A stretch of 64,000 bases of DNA from NCBI GenBank assembly GCA_016860845.1, contig BOKF01000016.1, positions 1 through 64,000 of the forward strand. The letters run 5' to 3'. Position 1 is the first letter of the stretch. Each line of letters opens with the position of its first letter. The notes below the pieces were generated by a model. It did not search any database and was not told the origin of the DNA. It was given only the letters and a program-made list of their open reading frames with translations. Source of the stretch: Chloroflexota bacterium (GTDB lineage: Bacteria; Chloroflexota; Anaerolineae; 4572-78; J111). Made by a program: the position numbers and the translations under genes. Shown here piece after piece: positions 27,197-36,301 of this stretch.

Positions 27197-28111
27197 TTAC
27201 ACTTCCTCGCCAAAATTCCGGCAGTAACGATAAAATATGAGAGAACCAAGACCCAAGACAGCCACACAGGTCAACACCGTCCGCAGGAAGAAATACAAAT
27301 CGGGCGGCGCGCCCCCATTGCCCACTCCGTATATAATGACCCGATAGGTAGCAACAATCGAAGCCATGGGATTGAGAATATTCATCCAGCGCCACACGTC
27401 AATAGCAAAACCTAACACATGGTAATTGCGTGGCAGAATCTCCCCCGGATAAAAAATTGGCGTCAAAAAAAACCAGGCCTGCATCAAGACTTCCATAATC
27501 ACCTGGGTATCTCGATAAAATACATTCATCGTGGCCATCATCAGCCCCACCCCGACGATAAAAATAACCTGCACTAGAATCACCAGGGGCAATAACAAAA
27601 TCCACGGAGTCAGGGGAATCTGGAAAACCAGGATAAAGGCAAACAAAACCAGCAGAGCAATCAGGAAGTTAATGAGATTGGCCAGCACCACCGAAATCGG
27701 CAAAACTTCTCGGGGAAAGTAAACCTTGCTCACCAACGGCGCATTATCTACTATGCTCCGGATTGAACCAATTACCGAAAACGAAAAAAAGTTCCAGGGC
27801 AGGATACCGCACAACACAAACACCGGAAATTTCTCAATATTGGTTGTCGGCGCGATGACAGTAAACACGATGGTAAAGACCAGCATCATCAACATGGGGT
27901 TGACCAACGACCACAATACCCCCAGCGCCGAGTTGCGGTAACGCACCTTTAAATCCCGCACCACCAAATTCCGAACCAGCTCCCGGTACGACCAAAGCTC
28001 GCCGATCCGGTCTGTCAGGCTGTACCCAAAATAAAGGGGACGAGCAAAGAGCGGTATCTGTTTATTAGCCGTAATTATTAGGCTCGACCCAGTTTTTTCT
28101 ACTGTAACCAT
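27197..28111 (-). CDS. Polysaccharide ABC exporter permease (Wzm/TagG/KpsM type)
   Basis: 304 residues with six membrane segments. The cytoplasmic N-terminal part reads ELWSYRELVRNLVVRDLKVR, then YRNSALGVLWSLVNPMLMM, the classic ABC-2 export permease entry helix. It moves a finished glycan or lipid-linked glycan across the membrane with the downstream ATPase. Its presence next to a Wzx-type locus implies a second surface glycan or shared use. A leader hairpin that could attenuate transcription lies 20-60 bases upstream. Confidence 0.92.
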   Translation of the reverse strand: MVTVEKTGSSLIITANKQIPLFARPLYFGYSLTDRIGELWSYRELVRNLVVRDLKVRYRNSALGVLWSLVNPMLMMLVFTIVFTVIAPTTNIEKFPVFVLCGILPWNFFSFSVIGSIRSIVDNAPLVSKVYFPREVLPISVVLANLINFLIALLVLFAFILVFQIPLTPWILLLPLVILVQVIFIVGVGLMMATMNVFYRDTQVIMEVLMQAWFFLTPIFYPGEILPRNYHVLGFAIDVWRWMNILNPMASIVATYRVIIYGVGNGGAPPDLYFFLRTVLTCVAVLGLGSLIFYRYCRNFGEEV

Positions 28112-28131
28112 CTTTATGCCTCAGTTGGATG

Positions 28132-28172
28132 CAACAAAAATCAGCGCCGCCGCCATCTCAGTTAGCGCTGAT
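28132..28172 (-). promoter_or_regulatory. Possible attenuator in the Wzm/Wzt leader
   Basis: Read leftwards, ATCAGCGC (28172-28165) pairs with GCGCTGAT (28147-28140), and TTTTTGTT follows at once. This intrinsic-terminator shape lies about 20 bases before the permease start. There is no gene just upstream on this strand for it to terminate, so premature termination control of the exporter is a reasonable reading. Confidence 0.45.
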
Positions 28173-28263
28173 GCAAATTGAGTAGTTATCAAAGGCGCTA
28201 TTCTACCATAGTTCAGTCCATGCCAAAAGTTTAGCAATTTGATAAAGATGCTCGCAAATCCTC

Positions 28264-28292
28264 TTGACTTGTCAGATAAATTATGCTAAAGT
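28264..28292 (+). promoter_or_regulatory. Candidate sigma70 promoter for the giant membrane protein operon
   Basis: TTGACT (28264-28269), a 17-base spacer, then TAAAGT (28287-28292). The coding start is at 28424, giving a leader of roughly 125 bases in which I see no structure. The 28112-28423 gap holds only this and the leftward exporter leader. Confidence 0.5.
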
Positions 28293-28423
28293 ATCATTAT
28301 ACCTTGATATTCTAGGTAATAAATACCCTAACTTTCGATGGGTGACATTTGCCCAATCTATTGATATATTGAAACTGAAACCCAAAAAGGTTCTGCTTTT
28401 CGCTTTACCGGTACAAGGACTCT

Positions 28424-31400
28424 ATGCGCTGCCCAAATTGTGATCAACCCACCTACTCCCCGACCGAACCGTGCCCAATTTGCCATTTTAGCGGCGATAC
28501 GGCCTTAATTGAAGAACTGAGCCACCTTGATTGGGTTTTAACCGAAATTGATACCTGGCCGGCGTTAGGGGTCAGGCATCACGACCGTAACTTAATTCAG
28601 CAGAAGTATGTGGCCTGCCAACGCGAATTAGAAATAACCCTTGGGCTGCGCTTACCCCCCTTCACCTCCGCCGAAGCCCAGGCCGCCTGGCCCCAGCTTT
28701 TTCAGCGCGAAGCCTTGCTCGAAAAAATGGCTGAATGGCTGGCCGCAGGCCTGCTCAACCCAACCCTAACCCAAACCATAGTTGACCAGACCACCGGCCA
28801 GGTAAATGATTTGCTCGAACAGCTAGAGGGGCATCCTCGCCCGGCCTATCCTCAAACCGCTGCCGACCGGCTTGGTATAACCAACTTCCTCCTGGAAGCG
28901 GTCAACCACTTACGCCAGAACCAAAGTATTTCCAACCCCGCCACCGAAACCCAAATTCTGACTCCTCTTCTGAGTGAAAAAGAAGAACTTGAAATTAGAC
29001 TCGGCCTTCGCCCCACTGGCGAACCAGCGAGGCAGCAACCCAGCGAGGCAGCGAGACAAGAGTCATTGCAGAGTGCAGCCATAGAACCGGAGCAATCGGT
29101 GTCCGACCTCTCCCCTGCTCCTCTGCTCCCCCGCTCTTCTACTTCATCCCCCCGCCTTCCTGCTGCTCCTCCTCTGCCTCTTCGCGACCGCCTCTGGCGC
29201 ACCCTGCTCTCCGAACGGACCTTACAAGCCTTGCTCTTTCTGGGCATCTTTCTCCTTTTTGCAGCAGCTCTTTCTTTTGTCATCTGGGGTTGGAAAGACT
29301 TCTCGGCCCCTCTTCGCGTCGTCATCCCGGCCAGTTTCACGGCCATCTTTTTTACTCTGGGCTGGTATGTTCGCACCAAAACGCCCTTGTATCGTTCCGG
29401 CATTGCCCTGAGCGCCATTGCGGCTCTCCTCATTCCTATTGATTTTTATACCATCTACGTCAATTTCCATATTTCACCGGATCACTGGCCGTTATTCTGG
29501 TTGGTGACTTCGCTGGTCTGCCTTGTCGCATATATCGGCGCGACCCTCCTGATTCGCAGTCGCTTTTTCGGCTACTTGGTCGGCACGGCCGCCGGTAGTA
29601 CGGTGCTGGCTGTCATTCAGATGAGCCATCAATCCTTTGGCCTCTCCCTCGATTGGCAAACGGCCGGACTCTCAGGCTTGGCCCTTGGCTTGATCATTCT
29701 GGCAACGGCTCTGGAAAAACGGCAAGATGTTCCTCCTTCGCCTCATCCGGTTCCAGATGGCCTGCCAGCAGCAGCGGCCACAAGTGGGAGGCCGATCTAC
29801 ACCTCCCCGCTTCCTATTTTCAGCGAACCCTTCCGATACCTGGCCCTGCTCACTGCGGGTGTGCTGATGCCGCTGACGTTTGGCTGGCGTTTCATTGACC
29901 GCCCCACCTACGACACGCTGCATGATGCGCTCACTGTCAACTGGTGGCTGGGCGGCTTCATTTTCGCCTGGGGAGCCATTCACTATCGCAGCCGCAGCCT
30001 GGGCTTGTTAGCGGCAATCTCTCTGCCGGTCGCCATGTATCTAACCCAGGCCGCCATTTTCAATCAGGCCGGAATCAACTCGGCCTGGCATGCTTTTGGC
30101 TGGGCCTGGCTGGTGCCCCTGTATTTCATCACCGGCCACAAACTCCTGGCAAATCAAACTGACCCTATTATTCACGGCCACGGGCGCACTGCCACCGGCT
30201 GGGGTGTGTCTCTCCTTATCATCGCCGCCCTATGGTCCCTCACCGACATTACGAATGGCGCTGCCGCGGCCAGCAGTCATCTGGTGCTAGCCGGCACCGT
30301 TATGATGGCCGCGCTGTTATGGCAGCGCCCGGCTTACCTTTATGCTGCTTCTCTTCTTGCTCTCTCGGCCACTACGTTTGCCCTGACCGAGTTGGGCCTG
30401 AATGTCTCTCAACTGGGCGTAGGTTGGGCTTCATTAGCCATCGTGCATATCATTACTGCCCTTAACCTGGGAACCCGGTTCCCCAACCAAGCCAGGCCCT
30501 CAAGCCACCCGGAAACAGGTTTCGCGCAACCTGTTGTTATTGCCGGCTACGGTATTGCCGCCCTGGCCTTGCTGCCTGCGCTGTTCCCCTACGACGGTGA
30601 CACGCTCGCCTACAGTCTGGGCAACTGGTTGGGGCTGGCAGCCTGGGGCGCTTACCTGGCTGATAAGGAACAACCCGGTTTTGTGGCCAGCAGCAAATGG
30701 AGTAAATCCATTTTTCACTGGTTAACCGCTTTGCCTTTGCCGGTGTGGGTCTGGCTGCTTTTTGCCAACCGCCGCCCCCTCGATTTTAGCCTGGCTCTGG
30801 CTTTCGCCATCTTGGCCTGGGGTCTGGTCCTGCTCAGCTACCGGCTCGGTCAAGTTCATCCCAGTTATCGCTGGCCCTGGTACGTCACCGGCCTGCTGGT
30901 CAGCGTGATGGCTCCGGCAGCGGCTTTTGCTGTCGCCCCGAACGGCTTCACACCGGGACTAACCCTGCTCAGCGCCGGCCTGCTCTACCTGGCCGACGCC
31001 CTGACCCGCCGCCAATCATTTGAGCTGGCTCCCGGTGGCGTGGTGACGGCCTGGGGCTACGTTACGCTGCTGAATCATCTCCACTTTTCATTTGATGCAG
31101 TCAGCTTTGCTCTAACCCTGCTCGTCGGCGGCTACCTGCTGGCCGGTCTGGCCATCGAGCAGCGCAAGTTACCAATTTTCACTCACCAGTTTCTCACGCC
31201 GCTTTATCTGGTAGCACATACCCTCGCTGTAGTTATCCTTGGACGAATTTACCTTCAGCCATTCAATGACCTATTCATGGCTGTACCCTGGACCGACGCG
31301 ATGAGATTGTGGGGTGCGGCTTGTCAATTTGCGCTAGCCCTGGCTTACGGGCTTTATGCCTGGGGAACTTATAAAGAACGGTGGGGGCACCTGGCGATCT

Positions 31401-34378
31401 GGTTAGCAGTGGCGGCGGGCGGTTTTGTGGTGATCACCTACAGCCAGGGGCGAGGCTCGTCGGCGACCGGGGCGGCTTTCATGGCGCTGGTCTTGGTGCT
31501 GGCCGAGCGCGGCTTGCGCGGGGCCTGGTTATATGGACGCTCCAAATCGGGTCATCGTCAACTGGCTTTTTTCCGCTTAACCTGGCGCCTCTTTAGACGA
31601 CCGCTCCTGGTCGCCGGTTGGACTGTTTCCGTTGGAGCAATTGGCTTGGCCCTGGTCCGCAATTTGTGGCTGTTGGGTGGAGGCCGCGTCCAGCAAATTT
31701 GGGCTGTCATTGGCTTGTTAATCCTTATCGGCCTGTATGCCCTGTCGGCGCGATTGTTTCGGCAGACGCGCTTTATGTGGCTGGCGGCTTTGCTTGTCTT
31801 TGCTCCCTGGACCATCCTGACCAACCTGGGGTGGTTCACCCCCTACCGGCCGACCGTGCCGGGGTTTGCTCTGAGTTGGGCCATTTTAGCCTGGTTCCTT
31901 TTCTTGACTGGTTTGGCGCTGCACCGGCTGATCCCGCCAAGGTATGTCTTACCCTTAAAGGCGGTGGCCCACGTCCTTCTGCCTTTTTCGCTGCTGTGGG
32001 GCATCGCTAACGTGGACACAAGTCGTTTTACGTTTGGCTTGGCCATTGGATGGTACAGCATGGCGGGAATTTTAGATTATCGCTGGTTACTCAAACATCC
32101 AGGGGAACCTTTTTCAGCTTTGGGGAAAAGCAAGTTCCTTTACCCAGCTTTCATGCTGCTGCCTGTCTGGAGTGTCTACCTGTTAGCCTGGCTGCTGCCG
32201 GCAGCCCGTCACGAACATTACGGGCTACTGCTGCTGATCTTTGGCCTATTGGGTTTGAGCGCCGGGCAGTGGCTGAAACGGATTGCACCGAGACCGGAAA
32301 TAACCCAAAGCTATGCCCGACCCGCGTATTTAATGGGCTACGGCTCCATGATCGTCGGCACCATGCTCGTCGCTCATGAGACGCCGCTGCTGGCGCTGGC
32401 TCTCTTGTTTGACGCTTTGCTGTTGGTGATTTCGGCGCGCTTGTTCAGAAATCCGCTCTGGGTTTACCCGGCAGCAACAATTGTACCCGTCTCGCTTATA
32501 TTGGCCTTGCATGAAGCCGGTGTAGCGGGCAGCCGGCAGGGCTGGTGGTTAATCGGTTTAGCCTCGATTTACCTGGCGCTCGCCTGGGCACTGCGTCGCG
32601 TCCATCTCGCCGGGTATGGCGCTGCACCGCTGACAATTGGTTTTGCCTTGATTGCATTGGGTCTGCCTCCATCGAGCCAGGATCAGATCGGAGCATTGTG
32701 GGGCTATGGCGGGGCGGCGGTACTTTACGCGATAAGCGCATGTTGGCTGCGGCAACCCCTGCTGCTCACCCCGGCCAGCGCGCTCATGATTGTCCCTTAT
32801 GCAATTGGCTTGCAAAAGTCGTCTTTGGCGCCAGAGTACCATGGCCTGGCCCTCATTCCAGGTGCTGTCGCTGCACTGGCGCTGGGTTGGATCCTGGATC
32901 GCCACTTTGGCGACCGGAGAGGTTTTCCGTGGAGCAATCCGGCAAGCTGGCCGGTCGCCTTGGCCAGCCGCTTCCTGGAGTGGTGGGGACTGCCACTCTA
33001 TGTTCTGGGCTTCGGCCTGGCTGTAGCTAGCCCATTCTTTACGGAATTTAGGGCGGGATTGTCGGCTCTGAATTTCTTGCTCTTGATGCCGGTGTTCGGC
33101 TGGGCAATTTATCGCTTCCGCTTGCGGTTCTGGCTGTTGGCTTTGGCTCTTGCCGGACATTTGGCAGCTATTTATTATTTGCAGGAATTAGGGTGGTGGC
33201 GATATCCAGCCTGGGCCTGGTACAGATTCTTGCCAGTTACCCTAATTACGGTTCTAGTTGCCTTAATTATTGAACATCGGCGGAATGAAGGAGCACCAAT
33301 TAGCGTTGGGCAGGCGTGGCGGGGATGGTCACGTCCACTTTACATAATAGCTATATTTGACATAATACTTGGACAATTATTGAGCTTTAATGAAGCCTCC
33401 ATAGGAGCCATTGTTACTTTAACTCATACACTTATCATTGTAGTTTTGGCTTCAGTCTGGCTGTCAGCTTGGTTAGCTTATGTTAGCGCCACTTTAGGGA
33501 CTTTAGCCTTAGTTCAATGGATATCTACGTTAGATGGACCAACTGAGGGTTTACCAGTGGCTCTGTCAGGATTAGCCTTAGGTTATGGCTTGATAGGATA
33601 TAGTTTGAATTGGATTCACCAAAGTACGATGCAGAACATGACTTTGCGCCCCTGGCTAAGAATCTGGACTGCTCCACTGCAAAGATTCAGTTTAGTTTTT
33701 TCCTGGATTATTCTAAGTTTAACCGCCTGGTTTGGATTTGATCTGGTAGGCTGGACGGTAAGAGCAATTTTTGGATTACCGTTTCGAGAAATAGTGGAGC
33801 TGGTGACAGTGCAGATGGTGGTTAGAGTTCTGGCTTTGTTGGGATTACTATATGTCGCCGCTGCGTTTACTTATCGTCAAGTGAGATTAGGGTATGTGGC
33901 TCTGGGAATGTTGTTAGCCGCCTGGATGCTTCACATATTTTACGTACAAGAGTGGGAGAATATCCAGTGGTACGCACTGCCCGCTGGTCTGTATTTACTC
34001 ATCATCGCTTATATGGAATGGCGACGGGGCAACAAGGTTCCAGCTCGCTGGCTCGACTACGCTGCAATGCTGTTGATGCTGGGATCGTTGTTCTGGCAAA
34101 CACTGTTGTTTGGTTGGGGTTATGCTCTATTGTTAGGTACGGAGGGGTTTTCGGCTTTCTGGTGGGGCAGCGCCCGCCGCTTGCGCCGCTTTTTCTACGC
34201 CGGTATGGTGGCAGTCATCCTGGCGACAGTAGGTCAATTGGTCAACTCATTGCGCTCTATTAATCAGTGGATTGTGTTTGGTCTCATCGGTTTGATCTTA
34301 GTCGTTGTGGCAATTATTGTCGAGCGCAAATTAGATAATATCAAAGCCTGGCAAGAAGTATTAGATAGTTGGGAGTAA
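28424..34378 (+). CDS. Giant (1984-residue) multi-pass membrane protein with N-terminal zinc ribbon
   Basis: The N-terminus is a zinc ribbon of two CxxC knuckles (MRCPNCDQPTYSPTEPCPIC). A soluble helical part (to about residue 200) and a Pro/Ser-rich linker (about 205-265) follow. After that the chain is almost wholly hydrophobic, with dozens of predicted membrane segments to the end. The overall plan resembles the large membrane proteins annotated as SCO7613-like/DUF2157-type in Actinobacteria and Chloroflexota, whose function is unknown. The start is ATG with AAGGA six bases upstream. A downstream PrsW-type protease and an anchored protein follow 4 bases away and by overlap, so the three probably work together. 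Base composition becomes more AT-rich from about 33.2 to 33.95 kb. Confidence 0.85.
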   Translation: MRCPNCDQPTYSPTEPCPICHFSGDTALIEELSHLDWVLTEIDTWPALGVRHHDRNLIQQKYVACQRELEITLGLRLPPFTSAEAQAAWPQLFQREALLEKMAEWLAAGLLNPTLTQTIVDQTTGQVNDLLEQLEGHPRPAYPQTAADRLGITNFLLEAVNHLRQNQSISNPATETQILTPLLSEKEELEIRLGLRPTGEPARQQPSEAARQESLQSAAIEPEQSVSDLSPAPLLPRSSTSSPRLPAAPPLPLRDRLWRTLLSERTLQALLFLGIFLLFAAALSFVIWGWKDFSAPLRVVIPASFTAIFFTLGWYVRTKTPLYRSGIALSAIAALLIPIDFYTIYVNFHISPDHWPLFWLVTSLVCLVAYIGATLLIRSRFFGYLVGTAAGSTVLAVIQMSHQSFGLSLDWQTAGLSGLALGLIILATALEKRQDVPPSPHPVPDGLPAAAATSGRPIYTSPLPIFSEPFRYLALLTAGVLMPLTFGWRFIDRPTYDTLHDALTVNWWLGGFIFAWGAIHYRSRSLGLLAAISLPVAMYLTQAAIFNQAGINSAWHAFGWAWLVPLYFITGHKLLANQTDPIIHGHGRTATGWGVSLLIIAALWSLTDITNGAAAASSHLVLAGTVMMAALLWQRPAYLYAASLLALSATTFALTELGLNVSQLGVGWASLAIVHIITALNLGTRFPNQARPSSHPETGFAQPVVIAGYGIAALALLPALFPYDGDTLAYSLGNWLGLAAWGAYLADKEQPGFVASSKWSKSIFHWLTALPLPVWVWLLFANRRPLDFSLALAFAILAWGLVLLSYRLGQVHPSYRWPWYVTGLLVSVMAPAAAFAVAPNGFTPGLTLLSAGLLYLADALTRRQSFELAPGGVVTAWGYVTLLNHLHFSFDAVSFALTLLVGGYLLAGLAIEQRKLPIFTHQFLTPLYLVAHTLAVVILGRIYLQPFNDLFMAVPWTDAMRLWGAACQFALALAYGLYAWGTYKERWGHLAIWLAVAAGGFVVITYSQGRGSSATGAAFMALVLVLAERGLRGAWLYGRSKSGHRQLAFFRLTWRLFRRPLLVAGWTVSVGAIGLALVRNLWLLGGGRVQQIWAVIGLLILIGLYALSARLFRQTRFMWLAALLVFAPWTILTNLGWFTPYRPTVPGFALSWAILAWFLFLTGLALHRLIPPRYVLPLKAVAHVLLPFSLLWGIANVDTSRFTFGLAIGWYSMAGILDYRWLLKHPGEPFSALGKSKFLYPAFMLLPVWSVYLLAWLLPAARHEHYGLLLLIFGLLGLSAGQWLKRIAPRPEITQSYARPAYLMGYGSMIVGTMLVAHETPLLALALLFDALLLVISARLFRNPLWVYPAATIVPVSLILALHEAGVAGSRQGWWLIGLASIYLALAWALRRVHLAGYGAAPLTIGFALIALGLPPSSQDQIGALWGYGGAAVLYAISACWLRQPLLLTPASALMIVPYAIGLQKSSLAPEYHGLALIPGAVAALALGWILDRHFGDRRGFPWSNPASWPVALASRFLEWWGLPLYVLGFGLAVASPFFTEFRAGLSALNFLLLMPVFGWAIYRFRLRFWLLALALAGHLAAIYYLQELGWWRYPAWAWYRFLPVTLITVLVALIIEHRRNEGAPISVGQAWRGWSRPLYIIAIFDIILGQLLSFNEASIGAIVTLTHTLIIVVLASVWLSAWLAYVSATLGTLALVQWISTLDGPTEGLPVALSGLALGYGLIGYSLNWIHQSTMQNMTLRPWLRIWTAPLQRFSLVFSWIILSLTAWFGFDLVGWTVRAIFGLPFREIVELVTVQMVVRVLALLGLLYVAAAFTYRQVRLGYVALGMLLAAWMLHIFYVQEWENIQWYALPAGLYLLIIAYMEWRRGNKVPARWLDYAAMLLMLGSLFWQTLLFGWGYALLLGTEGFSAFWWGSARRLRRFFYAGMVAVILATVGQLVNSLRSINQWIVFGLIGLILVVVAIIVERKLDNIKAWQEVLDSWE
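29020..29190 (+). repeat. Low-complexity coding insert in the giant membrane protein
   Basis: Two copies of a GCGAACCAGCGAGGCAGC-like unit are followed by a pyrimidine-rich tract of CTGCTCCTCTGCTCCCC type. It encodes the Ser/Pro/Ala linker between the soluble and membrane parts. Such tracts look like simple-sequence expansion tolerated in a linker. Confidence 0.5.
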
Positions 34379-34382
34379 AACG

Positions 34383-35678
34383 GTGTTAAATCTCACGACA
34401 GGATCTATACCGACTTGGCTGAAACGAGCCAGCGCTCTTGCTGGCTTACTTTTGTTACTTCCCGGCTTTCCCCTTGCCTTTGGTTTTTTCTGCATTACCT
34501 TAATTCTTGTTGTAGAGGGCGACCACGATGCGATCAATGCCGGTTTGATTAGCTTTATGCTTATGGCAGTTACCCTGGGAGCTGGTGGAGTCGTATTCTG
34601 GCATAGTATTCAATCATTGCAGAAGAAAAAGTCGAAAATCCTTAGGTTGCCGCCAGTTTGGATGATCGCCGGTATTTTTGGACTTTTGGTAGCAGCAGGT
34701 CTGTTTGTATCCAACAGTAATTTAATCTCCGGACTGCTATTTCCGCCCATTTTGCTGCTTGCGGCTGCGTTGGCCCCTCTGCTGGCTGTTTCTTGGTTTA
34801 CTCGCCAATGTGCCAACGGTTTGACCTGGCGGCAAGCTTCCCTGGCTTTTGCCGGTGGAGCAACCCTGGGTATCCTGGCTGCACTTGTGCTGGAAATCGT
34901 GTTCCCGGCGATCGTTCTAGTCTTGGTCTTTAATCTCGCTGAAATAGCGACCAGAAGCATCGAGGAGCTGTTCACGGCTTTGGCTGGCGAAAATATTGCG
35001 GCCGCCGTTACGAGTCCAGGTTTTATCTATATACTCATTCAGGTGGCAATTGTCGCGCCTGTGGCCGAAGAATTGGCTAAACCGCTGGCCACATTAGCAG
35101 TTATTAGTCGCCTCTCCCGGCGAGATGCTTTTTTAGTGGGGGCAATGGCCGGCGCAGGCTTTGCCACTGTGGAAAATGTGCTCTATGCGGGGTTTGGCTT
35201 CCATTTCTGGGCCGGAATTTTAATGGTACGGGCGTTAGGTGGAGCTGTTCATCCACTGGGTTCGGGTCTGGTTGCCCTGGGTTGGCGTGATGTTTTGCGA
35301 GGCGAGCCAAAAGTATGGCGCAATTGGTTAACCCGTTTTGGAATGGCAGCGGGAATGCACGCCCTCTGGAATGGGGGTTCATTGTTAGTCATCACTCTAG
35401 CCGGGGCGCAATTTTTTGGTGAGCTTCCACCAGAGATTGACGTACTGGGGCTGTCAGCAGCGGGAACGACGTTGGCCTTACTTATTATCCTGGGTCTGGT
35501 AGCTTTGTGGCTTGGAGGCTCTATAGCTCAAAATATGGAGTCGACAGCGGGACGGGATCAGCAGCCGGTTGCAGCCAATTTTACGCTCTCCAATAGAAGT
35601 ATAGCTATTTGGGCGTTGACGTGCCTGGTGGCAATTGTACCAGCCGGCATCACTGGATTACAACTTTTAATGAGATGA
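34383..35678 (+). CDS. PrsW-family intramembrane metalloprotease
   Basis: 431 residues with about ten membrane segments. The PrsW signatures are present: the EExxK motif in VAPVAEELAKPLATLAV (about residues 223-239), AGAGFATVENVLYAG, a His in GGAVHPLGSGL, and GMHALWNGG. In Bacillus, PrsW cuts the membrane anti-sigma factor RsiW. The substrate here is unknown. The flanking genes encode membrane proteins, and the downstream anchored protein, with one transmembrane helix, could be a substrate (inference). It starts 4 bases after the giant membrane protein and overlaps the next gene in ATGA. Confidence 0.88.
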   Translation: MLNLTTGSIPTWLKRASALAGLLLLLPGFPLAFGFFCITLILVVEGDHDAINAGLISFMLMAVTLGAGGVVFWHSIQSLQKKKSKILRLPPVWMIAGIFGLLVAAGLFVSNSNLISGLLFPPILLLAAALAPLLAVSWFTRQCANGLTWRQASLAFAGGATLGILAALVLEIVFPAIVLVLVFNLAEIATRSIEELFTALAGENIAAAVTSPGFIYILIQVAIVAPVAEELAKPLATLAVISRLSRRDAFLVGAMAGAGFATVENVLYAGFGFHFWAGILMVRALGGAVHPLGSGLVALGWRDVLRGEPKVWRNWLTRFGMAAGMHALWNGGSLLVITLAGAQFFGELPPEIDVLGLSAAGTTLALLIILGLVALWLGGSIAQNMESTAGRDQQPVAANFTLSNRSIAIWALTCLVAIVPAGITGLQLLMR

Positions 35679-36235
35679 TGAAAAAAATCAACCTCAGCTC
35701 TTTAAAGCATCTGAATTTCTGGATTGCGGCCGTTTTGATTGGAGTTAACATTTTAGCCTGGGCTGACTTACTTTTGGCCGCTCCAACACCTTACATTGTT
35801 GATCCAATCCGAGACCCAGAAATTGTAACTTTACTGGATTACATTCGTTCTGGAGATCATTCCGGCGAGACCTGGGAAGTCATTTTGACTGAATTGGAGG
35901 CAGAACAGACCATTACCTGGTACCTCCAGCGCTACCCACAAATACCTTTTGAGCACCCAAAAGTAACTATTACCCCTGACTATGTTGCCGGCGAAGGTGA
36001 TGCAGTTATTGCCGGCTTGCGCGTGCATGTTGGCGGCAAAGCGCGTATCACGCTAGTGGAGGGCCTGCCCAGGATCCAGATTTTGGAATTAAGTGTACCC
36101 GTTCCTGGACCTATTCGCGAAGTAATTGAACAGGAAATTCAAGTTCAATTGCGACGGGCCGATTTGCTTCCTGTTCGCTTCACCTCAGCCGAATGGCGAG
36201 AAGGAGAGGTGATCGTGCGGGGGATTATTCGTTGA
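35675..36235 (+). CDS. Small anchored extracytoplasmic protein of unknown function
   Basis: The frame is open from 35609, but an ATGATG at 35675 overlaps the PrsW stop in the usual translational-coupling form and gives 186 residues. The protein then starts MMKKINLSS with one membrane segment (FWIAAVLIGVNILAWADLLLA) and a soluble remainder of about 145 residues. That part has alternating beta strands (HPKVTITPDYVAGEGDAVIA, VPGPIREVIEQEIQVQLRRA). The pattern resembles LmeA/DUF2993-like lipid-binding proteins but is too short and weak to assign. Possible PrsW substrate by position. Confidence 0.75.
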   Translation: MMKKINLSSLKHLNFWIAAVLIGVNILAWADLLLAAPTPYIVDPIRDPEIVTLLDYIRSGDHSGETWEVILTELEAEQTITWYLQRYPQIPFEHPKVTITPDYVAGEGDAVIAGLRVHVGGKARITLVEGLPRIQILELSVPVPGPIREVIEQEIQVQLRRADLLPVRFTSAEWREGEVIVRGIIR

Positions 36236-36273
36236 CTGGGAGAGGTTATTTAGTTGAGGCAACAAAGCGAAAA

Positions 36274-36301
36274 AAAAGTGGGAACCCGGGTTCCCACTTT
36301 T
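36274..36301. promoter_or_regulatory. Perfect 28-bp palindrome: parB-operon terminator and candidate parS-like site 1
   Basis: AAAAGTGGGAACCC and GGGTTCCCACTTTT form a perfect palindrome touching the parB stop codon. Read leftwards it is followed by a T8 run, so it can terminate the rep-parA-parB transcript. The core TGGGAACCCGGGTTCCCA recurs inside parB and, with two central changes, inside rep, where it has no T run. That pattern suggests it is also a protein-binding site. Confidence 0.65.

Noticed and set aside
36274..36301. Palindrome explained only as a terminator
   Set aside because: The same 18-bp core inside parB, and a variant inside rep, have no T run, so termination alone does not explain it.
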